Source: Flavobacterium anhuiense (GTDB lineage: Bacteria; Bacteroidota; Bacteroidia; Flavobacteriales; Flavobacteriaceae). Taken from it: a stretch of 64,000 nt of DNA. Positions 1-7,179 of the stretch are shown here, piece after piece. The position numbers and the translations under genes are program-made. The stretch lies in assembly GCF_004151235.1 (NCBI RefSeq), contig NZ_JUIV01000006.1:175335-239334 (forward strand), in the 5' to 3' direction. The notes under the pieces are model-generated. The model saw nothing but the letters and a program-made list of their open reading frames with translations. It was not told where the DNA came from and made no database searches. Position 1 is the first letter of the stretch, and each line of letters opens with the position of its first letter.

Positions 1-1622
1 CCGTCGGTATCATAGAAAGGGTCTCCTGCGGCACGGCACCAGATGAGCTCGCCCGTATTTTTTCTTGCCCTGAAAAGAACGTCAAAGTGCGTTTTTTCGG
101 CAAGGGCCTTTATATATGTTTCTTTTGTCCTGCCGTAGTCCTCTTCTGCGATGACCCAGGTCCATCTGCCTGCCAGCAGCTCTTCATAGGGAAGTCCCGT
201 AAAGTCGATGAGGGTCTTATTGAAATAGGTGATCATCCCTTCGGCATTGGAGAGCCATAATCCGGTAGGAGAACTGTCGGTCACGTTCTTGAAATGGCGG
301 TCTGCCTCGCGTTTTGTTTTCTCAAGCCTTGATTCCGCCTGCTGGAGTGCCAGACGGCTGTTTTCCCTTTCGGTGATATCGGCAACGGTTCCAGAAAAAG
401 CCGCGGTCTTCCCATCGGAATTGATGATGCGGGCTGCCGATACGGCAATGCGGTGCACGCTTCCGTCATCCCAGATGACCCTAGGGGTGTAGTAAAAGGT
501 ACCGTTTTCCATCCCGCTCTCAATGGCGCTGCCCCTCAGGTGCAGGTCGTCAGGATGCACGTACTTGAGGAATTCCTTCCTGCTGAGCCCCGGTTTGAAG
601 CTGCCGCAGAGGATCATGCTGAACTCTGGTGAATATTCAAGGGTATTGGCGCCGTAGTCCACGCTGAACAGCCCCAGCCCCATACTCTGAATGGTAAGGT
701 CGGTAAGCTGTCTGGATTTATGGAGTTCATCGGCGGCTTTCCTGTGCTGGGTTACGTCCTGCACGGTGCCGTTGAAGCGGTATGCCTGCTTATTGCCGTC
801 AAACCATGCTTTTCCAAGGGCACGCACTATACGGGGCTGTCTGGTTTTTGGATGTATGATGGTATATTCGATATCATATCTGCCGCCTGATTCGTACTGA
901 AGGGCGGTATTGATTGAATCAGCGACGCGCTGGCGGTCCTTCTCTGCTATAGCCTCAAATGCCGCGGTCAGTTTTATCTCTTCATTGTTTTTGAGCCCAA
1001 ACCATTCCTTAAGCCTTGCATTGGCGGAGAAACGGCGTGTTTTTGGGTCAAGGTCATAGGTCCCGAATTCAGCCGCATTGATGGCAAATTCGAGTTCATC
1101 CCTGTTTTGTTTTAGCTGGATGCTGCTGTTTACCTTTTCGGTGGTTTCATTGCAGATTACCAGCACGCCCTTTATCTTGCGGTCGTCATCTCTGACGGGG
1201 CTGTAGCTGAAAGTCCAGTAGGCTTCTTCCATTTTACCGTTGCGCAGGATGGGCATGAGCAGGTCATCATACCATACGCTTTCCCCGGCGGTCAATACTT
1301 TTGTGATCAGCGGATGGATAAAATCCCACATTTCAGTCCAGCATTCGATGCCTTTCTGTCCCATGGCTCTGGGATGTCTGCCTTCCTTGCCGAAAATAGG
1401 GCGGTAGGAGTCGTTGTAGAACTGGATCAGGCCGTCTCCCCACCAGAGGAACATCGGGAATTTTGATGACAGTATGGTGGCGATGGTATTTTTCAAATTT
1501 TCAGGCCAGCTGTCTGGCGTGCCCAAAGAATGGCTTTTCCAGTCAATATTTCTAATAAGCTCGGCGGATTCTCCTCCGTTCTGAAGGAAGTAGTAGTCTG
1601 AAGTGGTAAGGTCTTGGTTCAA
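1..1622 (-). CDS. multi-PAS sensor protein (likely histidine kinase), N-terminal part, runs off left edge
   Basis: The minus strand is open from about 1682 to the window edge and encodes a sensory protein whose C-terminal part lies outside. Four PAS-like units can be read in order. The first contains FPMFLWWGDGLIQFYNDSYR, the second DELEFAINAAEFGTYDLDP, the third MGLGLFSVDY...KYVHPDDL with a PAC tail ending VADITERE, and the fourth SPTGLWLSNAEGMITYF ending in GELIWCRAAGDPFYDTDG at the edge. Such stacks normally precede a HisKA/HATPase kinase core, which is not visible here. The start is a problem: the frame has no ATG before position 1454, which lies inside the first PAS. The conserved FLQNGGE...LIRNIDW segment begins upstream of that, so I use the TTG at 1622. 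A lost base in the N-terminal region is an alternative. Strong as a PAS protein, weak on the start. Confidence 0.75.
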   Translation of the reverse strand, partial: MNQDLTTSDYYFLQNGGESAELIRNIDWKSHSLGTPDSWPENLKNTIATILSSKFPMFLWWGDGLIQFYNDSYRPIFGKEGRHPRAMGQKGIECWTEMWDFIHPLITKVLTAGESVWYDDLLMPILRNGKMEEAYWTFSYSPVRDDDRKIKGVLVICNETTEKVNSSIQLKQNRDELEFAINAAEFGTYDLDPKTRRFSANARLKEWFGLKNNEEIKLTAAFEAIAEKDRQRVADSINTALQYESGGRYDIEYTIIHPKTRQPRIVRALGKAWFDGNKQAYRFNGTVQDVTQHRKAADELHKSRQLTDLTIQSMGLGLFSVDYGANTLEYSPEFSMILCGSFKPGLSRKEFLKYVHPDDLHLRGSAIESGMENGTFYYTPRVIWDDGSVHRIAVSAARIINSDGKTAAFSGTVADITERENSRLALQQAESRLEKTKREADRHFKNVTDSSPTGLWLSNAEGMITYFNKTLIDFTGLPYEELLAGRWTWVIAEEDYGRTKETYIKALAEKTHFDVLFRARKNTGELIWCRAAGDPFYDTD

Positions 1623-2004
1623 GTCTGTGGTTTTGGGCAGGAATTCCGAGCGGAGACTGCCATTGGTTTTCCGTAAAAGTAGTCAATTTATTTTTTCCAG
1701 TCGTTTTGATGAAAAAGAAGTTCTTCTTCCTGTTCTGCATCTTCTCCCAGCCCTTCAGGCGCATAATGATGTTTTTCGTATTCCATTAGATATCTTTTAA
1801 GAGGCTGTGGTTTGGCTATTCAACCTATATAATTTTTAAAAGTACTCTTTTGGACTCAGGCCGTTTTACACAATTACGTTCCGGCGTTTTAAAATTTTCA
1901 CCTTGCAGCCTTCCTGCATTTTTTAACACATTCCGCTGATGCGCATATGGTCTAAATATTTAAATTTGGTTGAGGAATAAACAAAAAAACAGCAATTTTT
2001 CACA
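1623..2004. other. gap between the PAS gene and the next gene
   Basis: Two out-of-frame ATGs on the minus strand (1788 and 1764) open short frames that could be the original 5' end of the PAS gene, separated from it by a frame change. Otherwise I see only AT-rich sequence leading to the start at 2005, and no clear repeat or hairpin. Confidence 0.35.
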
Positions 2005-2253
2005 ATGGAAAAAGCGATACAACTAAAGGTGAGAAAAGATTTGGATGCCAGACAGCAGCATACGATCCTAAAACTCAAGGGAAGCCTTATTTCAAAAGGC
2101 TATACGGAAATCATCCACATCCTTGACAAGGACGAGCAGTACCATATCAATTATTTCGAGACCGAGGCGGACAGGGGCACCGAGGTGCGGGATTACATCA
2201 GGGCATTCATCAGTGATGAAAACCTCATTGATGCCGCCGAGATGCTTTCATAA
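2005..2253 (+). CDS. conserved-looking small protein of unknown function
   Basis: An 82-residue soluble, charged protein beginning MEKAIQLKVRKDLDARQQHT. The composition (many K, D, E, I; no membrane segment or signal peptide) looks like a genuine globular protein. Its ATG follows an A-rich leader typical of Bacteroidota, which rarely use a Shine-Dalgarno sequence. It ends 4 bases from the end of the convergent gene on the other strand, so the two 3' ends meet without overlap. I do not recognise a family. Confidence 0.6.
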   Translation: MEKAIQLKVRKDLDARQQHTILKLKGSLISKGYTEIIHILDKDEQYHINYFETEADRGTEVRDYIRAFISDENLIDAAEMLS

Positions 2254-2257
2254 GAGG

Positions 2258-2573
2258 CTATAAATGTCCGGGCGCATTTTGGTAGATGAACTCCTGGAGC
2301 TGTCGGTCGATCTGGGCATCCACAGGTGAAGAGGTGGCATTTTTGCCATAGAAGCGGATGCGTTTTTCTTCCCGCGAAATCGCTGAGCCCCGAAAGGGCG
2401 TCCGCAAAACCCGCCGGGAGCGATTCCCAGCAGAGCTTCTCGGGCGAGGTGAGGTCCTCGAGCCTTAGGATGTACTCAGGGTTATGGACATCCGCACCGT
2501 TTTGGCGGATGGTCAGTTCAAAATCATTGTCATGGTCACGCAGCGAGCCTGTCAGAAAGTAGGATAGCATCAT
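2258..2573 (-). pseudogene. small unknown gene interrupted by a one-base frameshift
   Basis: The minus strand starts well at 2573 (MMLSYFLTGSLRDHDNDFEL) and reads sensibly through PEKLCWESLPAGFADALSG. After about 2396 that frame turns cysteine- and proline-rich and overruns the neighbouring gene. One frame over, the sequence reads AISREEKRIRFYGKNATSS, VDAQIDRQLQEFIYQNAPGHL and stops at 2258, just short of the convergent gene. Removing one base from the GGGG run near 2394-2400 restores a single 104-residue protein. Either a real inactivating indel or a homopolymer sequencing error. Function unknown. Confidence 0.55.
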
Positions 2574-2706
2574 AATTCCAGTTTAAGGTGAGATCAGTTC
2601 AACATCCCGCAAGATAGCCTAAAACCAAATGAAGGCTGTTATATCAGGGCATCTTAAAATTTACAGGATTCCGACTGGAAATGATGCCTTACAGTGTCTG
2701 CGCGCC

Positions 2707-2733
2707 AAAAAAAAAAAACCGGCATACTGCCGG
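2707..2733 (-). terminator. Rho-independent terminator of the ssb-pcfK-pcfJ operon
   Basis: Immediately after the pcfJ stop, the minus strand has CCGGC-AGTAT-GCCGG followed by a run of 12 T (A run at 2707-2718 on the plus strand). Stem and T-tract give a textbook intrinsic terminator. Confidence 0.8.
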
Positions 2734-2734
2734 C

Positions 2735-4048
2735 TCAAGCCAATTCTTTTTTTGCTTTCTTTTTCTTCATCCTGTCCCTTATCCGGCACAGGTTCTCGGA
2801 AAGCATGCTTAGAATCTTTTTGTGATATTTTGAGGGCTCGTTCTGCATGCCCCTGCACTGCAATATTTCCATACGGCTCAGGGAGATTTCAATGGTTTCA
2901 ACGGATTTCTCTGCGACCTTAGCCGAAAGAATCAGCGAATCCTTTCTGCTGTAATACTCATTAGTAAACACGCAATGGTGCAGTTCGTCGCCCTCGACCA
3001 TAAAATCCCTTACGTTTTCTATCACAGAAATGCTCAAGTCTTTTTCCTGAAAGGACAGCCCGAAAAAGCGCTTCTTGTCGCTTGAGTACCTTTTCTGCGC
3101 CTTTTCGATTTGAAGGCGAAGGTCGTGGAGCTTTTTCTTTCTGAGCAGATCCCTTTTTCTTTTCACTAAGCGGTCATGCGCTTCATGCAGGTTTTCAGGG
3201 CAGACAAAGAAAGGGTTTGAAAGGTCTTTGCCGAAATAGCGCAATAGTTCCAAATAATCCTCCCAAATCTGCACATCTGAAATTTTGCAATTGTTTTTAA
3301 TGACCGTTTTGACTGCCTGCCAATTGCGTTTTATGTTTTGGCGTGATGCGCCGAGATAGTACTGCAAAAGGTTCAGCTGACGGGATTTGAGCAGGGTTTC
3401 TGCAATGGGGTCGGACAACAGCGATGCAAAGAGCAGGTGGGGTGCAATGTCATAAACTGATGATTTAAAACCGTTGCGTTTTAAGATTGGAAGCACTTTA
3501 ATTTTCGGATAGACCTTGAAAGGATTGATATAGAACTTGGCATTTCGGGTGAAATCTTTTGGCTTTATTTCGAGCGGGGAGTAGAATTTCCAAGCATCGT
3601 GGGTGCTTGAAAATACATTGGTAGAGAGCGCAAGGGTGCGCACGTCGCCTTTGGGACTTATCCAATGCTGCATGACCTCTTTGTGGAAATAGGTCGGGGC
3701 GAGATTCTTTTTCATGTGCTTGTGGGCAATAACCATACGCACCACCTGAAACCCCGCACAGGTTTCCACTACGGCAAAGTATTCGGTTTCCTTGAAATGC
3801 ACCTGATTGTAGGGCATCATTTTGAGCTTTCCTGCGCAGGCAGGACAGGTGGTGAACTTGGCGCAGGTATCTGCACAAGAGGGTTTCCATACGTGGGCGC
3901 ATTCCAAACAGCAAAATTTGGAGCGTGACAATACGCCCCATTTGAGAAAGATATTCTGCTCCGCCCACAGAAATATCTCTTCTCTAATGGGTGCAAGTGA
4001 GGCGCTCAGCGCCGTCAACTGCTTTTCGATGATGGTTTTGGGTATCAT
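2735..4048 (-). CDS. PcfJ-like protein
   Basis: A 437-residue protein typical in length for the PcfJ family found on conjugative plasmids and integrative elements; its molecular role is not established. The N-terminal third carries Cys pairs (CCLEC, CADTCAKFTTCPACAG, residues about 47-75), which suggests a small zinc ribbon. The middle has a basic helical stretch (RLVKRKRDLLRKKK). The C-terminal part has the family-like segment EGDELHHCVFTNEYYSRKDS and then CRGMQNEPSKYHK. Its start codon overlaps the pcfK stop by 4 bases (ATGA), so the two are translationally coupled. Last gene of the leftward ssb operon, with a terminator directly behind it. Confidence 0.8.
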   Translation of the reverse strand: MIPKTIIEKQLTALSASLAPIREEIFLWAEQNIFLKWGVLSRSKFCCLECAHVWKPSCADTCAKFTTCPACAGKLKMMPYNQVHFKETEYFAVVETCAGFQVVRMVIAHKHMKKNLAPTYFHKEVMQHWISPKGDVRTLALSTNVFSSTHDAWKFYSPLEIKPKDFTRNAKFYINPFKVYPKIKVLPILKRNGFKSSVYDIAPHLLFASLLSDPIAETLLKSRQLNLLQYYLGASRQNIKRNWQAVKTVIKNNCKISDVQIWEDYLELLRYFGKDLSNPFFVCPENLHEAHDRLVKRKRDLLRKKKLHDLRLQIEKAQKRYSSDKKRFFGLSFQEKDLSISVIENVRDFMVEGDELHHCVFTNEYYSRKDSLILSAKVAEKSVETIEISLSRMEILQCRGMQNEPSKYHKKILSMLSENLCRIRDRMKKKKAKKELA

Positions 4049-4434
4049 AGGTCAAAGAGTGTCAGGGCGGTCTGCACCGCAGGTTTTACGTCTTTCTTTA
4101 TTGTTGGAACAGGCTCGGTTCTCATAGGCACAGCAGGGGCTGCAGGCTGTGAGAACAGGTCGGCGGGCGCAGGGGTCTGCACCACGGCTCTGCATGCAAC
4201 AGGGGCGGGCGTGCCGATGGAATCATCGGTGTAGTATCTGACTGCCATGTCGAAGATTTCCTGATTGTCAAAGGCGCAGAAACCTGTTTTTTTGACCTCG
4301 CCGAAAATGTAGTTCAGACAGCTCTCCAGATTCTTGGAAGCTTTGGCGTAGTGTGGCGCAAAGGCTGTATCGCCCTGCGCCAAAGTGCTTAGATAATTCT
4401 CTATGGCTTTTCTAAAATTTTCAGAAGCTTTCAT
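4045..4434 (-). CDS. PcfK-like protein
   Basis: A 129-residue protein beginning MKASENFRKAIENYLSTLAQ, with FDMAVRYYTDDSIG near residue 80 followed by a proline/alanine-rich low-complexity tail. This matches the PcfK-like family that accompanies PcfJ on conjugative elements. Its 3' end overlaps the pcfJ start, and the next upstream gene ends 27 bases away, so it sits inside one operon. The tail ends in VQTALTLFDL. Role unknown beyond the association with transfer and plasmid maintenance genes. Confidence 0.75.
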   Translation of the reverse strand: MKASENFRKAIENYLSTLAQGDTAFAPHYAKASKNLESCLNYIFGEVKKTGFCAFDNQEIFDMAVRYYTDDSIGTPAPVACRAVVQTPAPADLFSQPAAPAVPMRTEPVPTIKKDVKPAVQTALTLFDL

Positions 4435-4461
4435 AATGAAGAGATTTAAGATTGAAAATTT

Positions 4462-4821
4462 TCACTCAAAGAGCCTTGAATAGAGGTCATAGCAGTATTC
4501 CTCAAAGCAGAGCCAGCACACAAAAGTGTAGTGCAGGGTCTGAAAACGGTTCTCGATCGGTTCGCCGATGGCTTGTTCGAGTTCGGCTCTTATATTTTCA
4601 AGGTCATCGATATGTTCGATGTAAAATGCTCTGCAGTCATCGTGGTAGATAAATTCGGATATCATCCCGCTGATGCACCCGCCCCTCTGCAGGTCAAGGA
4701 AAAAGGATTTGAGCTGTTCTTTGCGTTTTCCGTCATAGGAAGTGATGCTTCGCAGAATGATTTGGTTAAAGGCATCGCTTACACGGTACTGGGAATAAGA
4801 AGATTTTTGTAAGGCTTTCAT
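4462..4821 (-). CDS. accessory-operon protein of unknown function
   Basis: A 119-residue soluble protein starting MKALQKSSYSQYRVSDAFNQ and ending in a Cys/Tyr-rich helix (FVCWLCFEEYCYDLYSRLF). It lies between ssb and pcfK in the same direction with short gaps (41 bases to ssb, 27 to pcfK), so it belongs to their operon. Proteins of this type are common beside PcfK/PcfJ on Bacteroidota mobile elements. I think it may correspond to the DUF7222 family but cannot confirm this by eye. Confidence 0.65.
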   Translation of the reverse strand: MKALQKSSYSQYRVSDAFNQIILRSITSYDGKRKEQLKSFFLDLQRGGCISGMISEFIYHDDCRAFYIEHIDDLENIRAELEQAIGEPIENRFQTLHYTFVCWLCFEEYCYDLYSRLFE

Positions 4822-4862
4822 AATATTTCATTTAGGCGTGTATAAAAATTGGCTTGAAAAGT

Positions 4863-5249
4863 CTAGAAAGGCAGGTCGTCGGGATTCTCCGATTCCTCCT
4901 GCTTTTTGAGGGCGGGTGCAGGCGCACTATTCTGCGTTTGGGCAAATACCAGTATCTTGATATCCGAGGTGTGAAAGGTCAGAGAGCCGTGCGCCTGGGC
5001 GTCATTTCCGATATAGACATTCAGCCCGATGCGCCCGAAGAGCTGCACCAAAGTCCCTTTTTTGAGCCACTGCGCCAGTCCTGCGCTGAGCCAATACGAG
5101 CAGTCGATATAGGTTACAATCTTTTTGGTTTCGGTGCTTCCTTTGGGCTTGTAGCTGTCGTTGACCGCTATGGAGAAGTTTACCACCTCACGGTTTTGCT
5201 TTACTTTAAAAACTGAGGCATCTTTTACAATTCGTCCTGTGATTTCCAT
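4863..5249 (-). CDS. ssb: single-stranded DNA-binding protein
   Basis: A 128-residue SSB with one OB fold. The N-terminus MEITGRIVKDASVFKVKQN and the strands VVNFSIAVNDSYKP, YIDCSYWLS, and LFGRIGLNVYIG follow the SSB pattern. A flexible Pro/Ala linker leads to the acidic tip DDLPF that recruits repair and replication partners. It is divergent from usual chromosomal SSBs (Cys/Tyr in the third strand, short linker), as expected for an element-encoded copy that coats single strands during transfer. First gene of the leftward pcfK/pcfJ operon; its promoter should lie in 5250-5584. Confidence 0.9.
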   Translation of the reverse strand: MEITGRIVKDASVFKVKQNREVVNFSIAVNDSYKPKGSTETKKIVTYIDCSYWLSAGLAQWLKKGTLVQLFGRIGLNVYIGNDAQAHGSLTFHTSDIKILVFAQTQNSAPAPALKKQEESENPDDLPF

Positions 5250-5584
5250 GACATAAAATTTTTAGTGAATACTTGTTCGAGTTTTCTTTCCCCGTCGTCC
5301 GAAACGCAAATTTTTCAAAAGAAAAAACGGGAAAAAAGAAAGCAAAGAACCAGTGGGCGCAAGGAGCCGGAGTGCTATAAGTCCCGAAGGGCGGCGGGGA
5401 GCCGTTATGCGCATGCAGGTGAGGGCGGACACTACTTTGGCTGCCCTTTTAACCCGTTTTGAATTGGAAGATTTTTATATAATTCTTTGAAAATCAGTAT
5501 TTATACGCAGCTAAAAACAAATGCAAAGCTGTAGATTTGAGGGTCTTTTTAACTGAAAACCAACCTCTTAACCAATCGAAAATT
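5250..5584. other. GC-rich intergenic region between divergent ssb and the SH3/MBL gene
   Basis: Holds the divergent promoters. The stretch 5340-5460 is unusually GC-rich, with small stems such as AGGGC...GCCCT followed by TTTT near 5424-5452 and TCCC...GGGGA near 5382-5400. A 65-codon open frame at 5265-5462 has Arg/Gly-rich, repetitive-looking composition and is probably not a gene. The region could be a structured leader or a single-strand origin; I cannot decide. Confidence 0.4.
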
Positions 5585-5788
5585 ATGGGAACGATCAAAT
5601 ACCTTAAATCAGAAACAGCGAAAGTCTATAAAGCAAGCGATGCCGAAGATGTCCTTATCGAACTGCTCTGGGGAGACCGTGTAGAGATCCTTGACCCCGT
5701 ACCCCAGAACGGCCTTCTGCGCGTGCACAGCAGATGGGCGCCGTCAGGGTATCTAGACCCCAAATACCTTGGGGATAAACCGCTTTAG
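5585..5788 (+). CDS. SH3-like N-terminal segment of a metallo-hydrolase gene, cut off by TAG
   Basis: A 67-codon frame starting at the ATG at 5585 (MGTIKYLKSETAKVYKASDA) with bacterial SH3-like features: ELLWGDRVEIL, then LLRVHSRWAPSGYLDPKYLG. It stops at TAG (5786-5788). The following codons continue in the same frame as EVYFIDVGQGDG, the classic first strand of a ComEC-type metallo-beta-lactamase. The two pieces therefore look like one ancestral SH3-MBL protein interrupted by a nonsense codon. An upstream in-frame start at 5537 is possible but gives an unlikely N-terminus. Confidence 0.6.
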   Translation: MGTIKYLKSETAKVYKASDAEDVLIELLWGDRVEILDPVPQNGLLRVHSRWAPSGYLDPKYLGDKPL

Positions 5789-5806
5789 GAGGTTTACTTC
5801 ATTGAT

Positions 5807-7060
5807 GTGGGACAGGGTGACGGCATACTGATCGTGACCCCTGACCGCAAGCATATCCTGATTGACGGGGGCTATACCCGAAAGATGCAGCCCCATGGCA
5901 AAAGCGTCGCCGATTTTGTGGACTGGAAGTTTGCCATCGATTACAAGGAGCAGAAAATCGTTATCGATGAGATGATCTGCAGCCACTGCGATGCAGACCA
6001 TTACGGCGGTCTGTGGGACCTGATCAATGCGGCGGAAAATGCCGAACTGGACTGCACAAGCGTTGAGATCAAGAAATTCTATCATGCGGGGGCAGGCTGG
6101 TGGACCAAGGATGGGCAGAGAAGCCTTGGAAAGATCGAAAACGGATATATCAAATCGCTTTTGGATGACCGCAATTCCATCATAGCAGGCCTCGAAGGTG
6201 GTGAATACAAACTTCAGGGAGAGTGGGCGAAGTTTATGGAATGCATCAAAACGACGCAGGCGGAATGCAAAAGGCTGTACTACAATCCCAAAAAAGACTT
6301 CGGCCACCTGCCAGGGTATGAAAAAGAGAAACCGCTGTCGATAAAAGTACTCGGTCCGATCGAAACCACTGTGCAGGGACAGCCGGCCCTGAAAGACTTT
6401 AAAAGCCCTTCCCAGAATACCAATGGGAATTCATTACTGCTCAGGCTGGACTACGGTAGGAGCAGAATCCTGCTCACAGGCGATCTGAACCAGAAAAGCC
6501 AGCAGCATATACTGGAAGCCCTGGCGGGGAGCACCCAGGAACTGGCAGCCGATGTGGTGAAGTCCTGCCATCATGGAAGTGATGACTGTTCGTATAGTTT
6601 CCTGCAGTACGTGCAGGCTGCAGCCACCATTATCTCCTCGGGAGATGATGAAACGCATGCCCATCCAAGGCCTAATATAGTCGGCGCATCGGGAGCAACA
6701 GGTTTTCGAAAAATCTCAGGTGACAAATTGCTCACGCCGATGATCTACAGCACGGAGATCTCCAGAAGCCTTAAAATCGGGAATCCCTACAGGGTCAGCT
6801 ATAAAGACTACCAACATCAGGGAAATATTTTTGACTTGAACCTCTTAGACGAAAAAAAGATACAGGTATCCTATAAGCAAACCAAATCAGGAGGACTAAA
6901 TGCGGAAGACAAGACCACTTCCTTATCCAGATTAAGGGTTGCAGATAAATTTGTCTACGGACTGGTGAACGTGCGCACCGATGGCAATAAGATATTGTGC
7001 GCTGTTTTAAACGAAGGCAACAGCAGCTGGGAAATCAAGAGTTTTGAATCAAGATTCTAG
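5807..7060 (+). CDS. ComEC/Rec2-like metallo-beta-lactamase-fold hydrolase (downstream part of an interrupted gene)
   Basis: Encodes a soluble MBL-fold hydrolase. The coding sense begins at 5789 right after a TAG; GTG 5807 is the first start-like codon but would remove the first strand. Visible motifs: DVGQGDGILI, then SSHCDADH-type metal motif (ICSHCDADHYGG, near residue 59), LLLRLDYGRSRILLTGDLNQ (the later Asp ligand) and KSCHHGSDDCSYSF (a His ligand). This set is what the soluble MBL domains related to ComEC carry. Possible roles are nucleotide or nucleic-acid hydrolysis; no defined substrate can be read. A terminator follows 40 bases after the stop. Whether it is expressed depends on readthrough or restart after the TAG. 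Confidence 0.7.
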   Translation: MGQGDGILIVTPDRKHILIDGGYTRKMQPHGKSVADFVDWKFAIDYKEQKIVIDEMICSHCDADHYGGLWDLINAAENAELDCTSVEIKKFYHAGAGWWTKDGQRSLGKIENGYIKSLLDDRNSIIAGLEGGEYKLQGEWAKFMECIKTTQAECKRLYYNPKKDFGHLPGYEKEKPLSIKVLGPIETTVQGQPALKDFKSPSQNTNGNSLLLRLDYGRSRILLTGDLNQKSQQHILEALAGSTQELAADVVKSCHHGSDDCSYSFLQYVQAAATIISSGDDETHAHPRPNIVGASGATGFRKISGDKLLTPMIYSTEISRSLKIGNPYRVSYKDYQHQGNIFDLNLLDEKKIQVSYKQTKSGGLNAEDKTTSLSRLRVADKFVYGLVNVRTDGNKILCAVLNEGNSSWEIKSFESRF

Positions 7061-7099
7061 CCTGCTGCTTCATTAGATTCTAAATTCTCCAAAGGGCAG

Positions 7100-7125
7100 C
7101 ACCGCCGAATTCAGCGGTGTTTTTT
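7100..7125 (+). terminator. terminator after the MBL gene
   Basis: CACCGC (7100-7105) pairs with GCGGTG (7114-7119) across an 8-base loop and is followed by six T. Confidence 0.75.
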
Positions 7126-7179
7126 ATGTTTAAATCAGGAAGGCAATAGAGTGTGGAATTGTACTGCTCACTTTGTGCA

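Noticed and set aside
5265..5462. A 65-codon frame in the GC-rich region ahead of the MBL gene
   Set aside because: Arg/Gly/Cys-rich composition without a plausible start region; more likely noncoding.
5753..6307. A 184-codon frame opposite the MBL gene
   Set aside because: Antisense shadow of a well-supported coding region.
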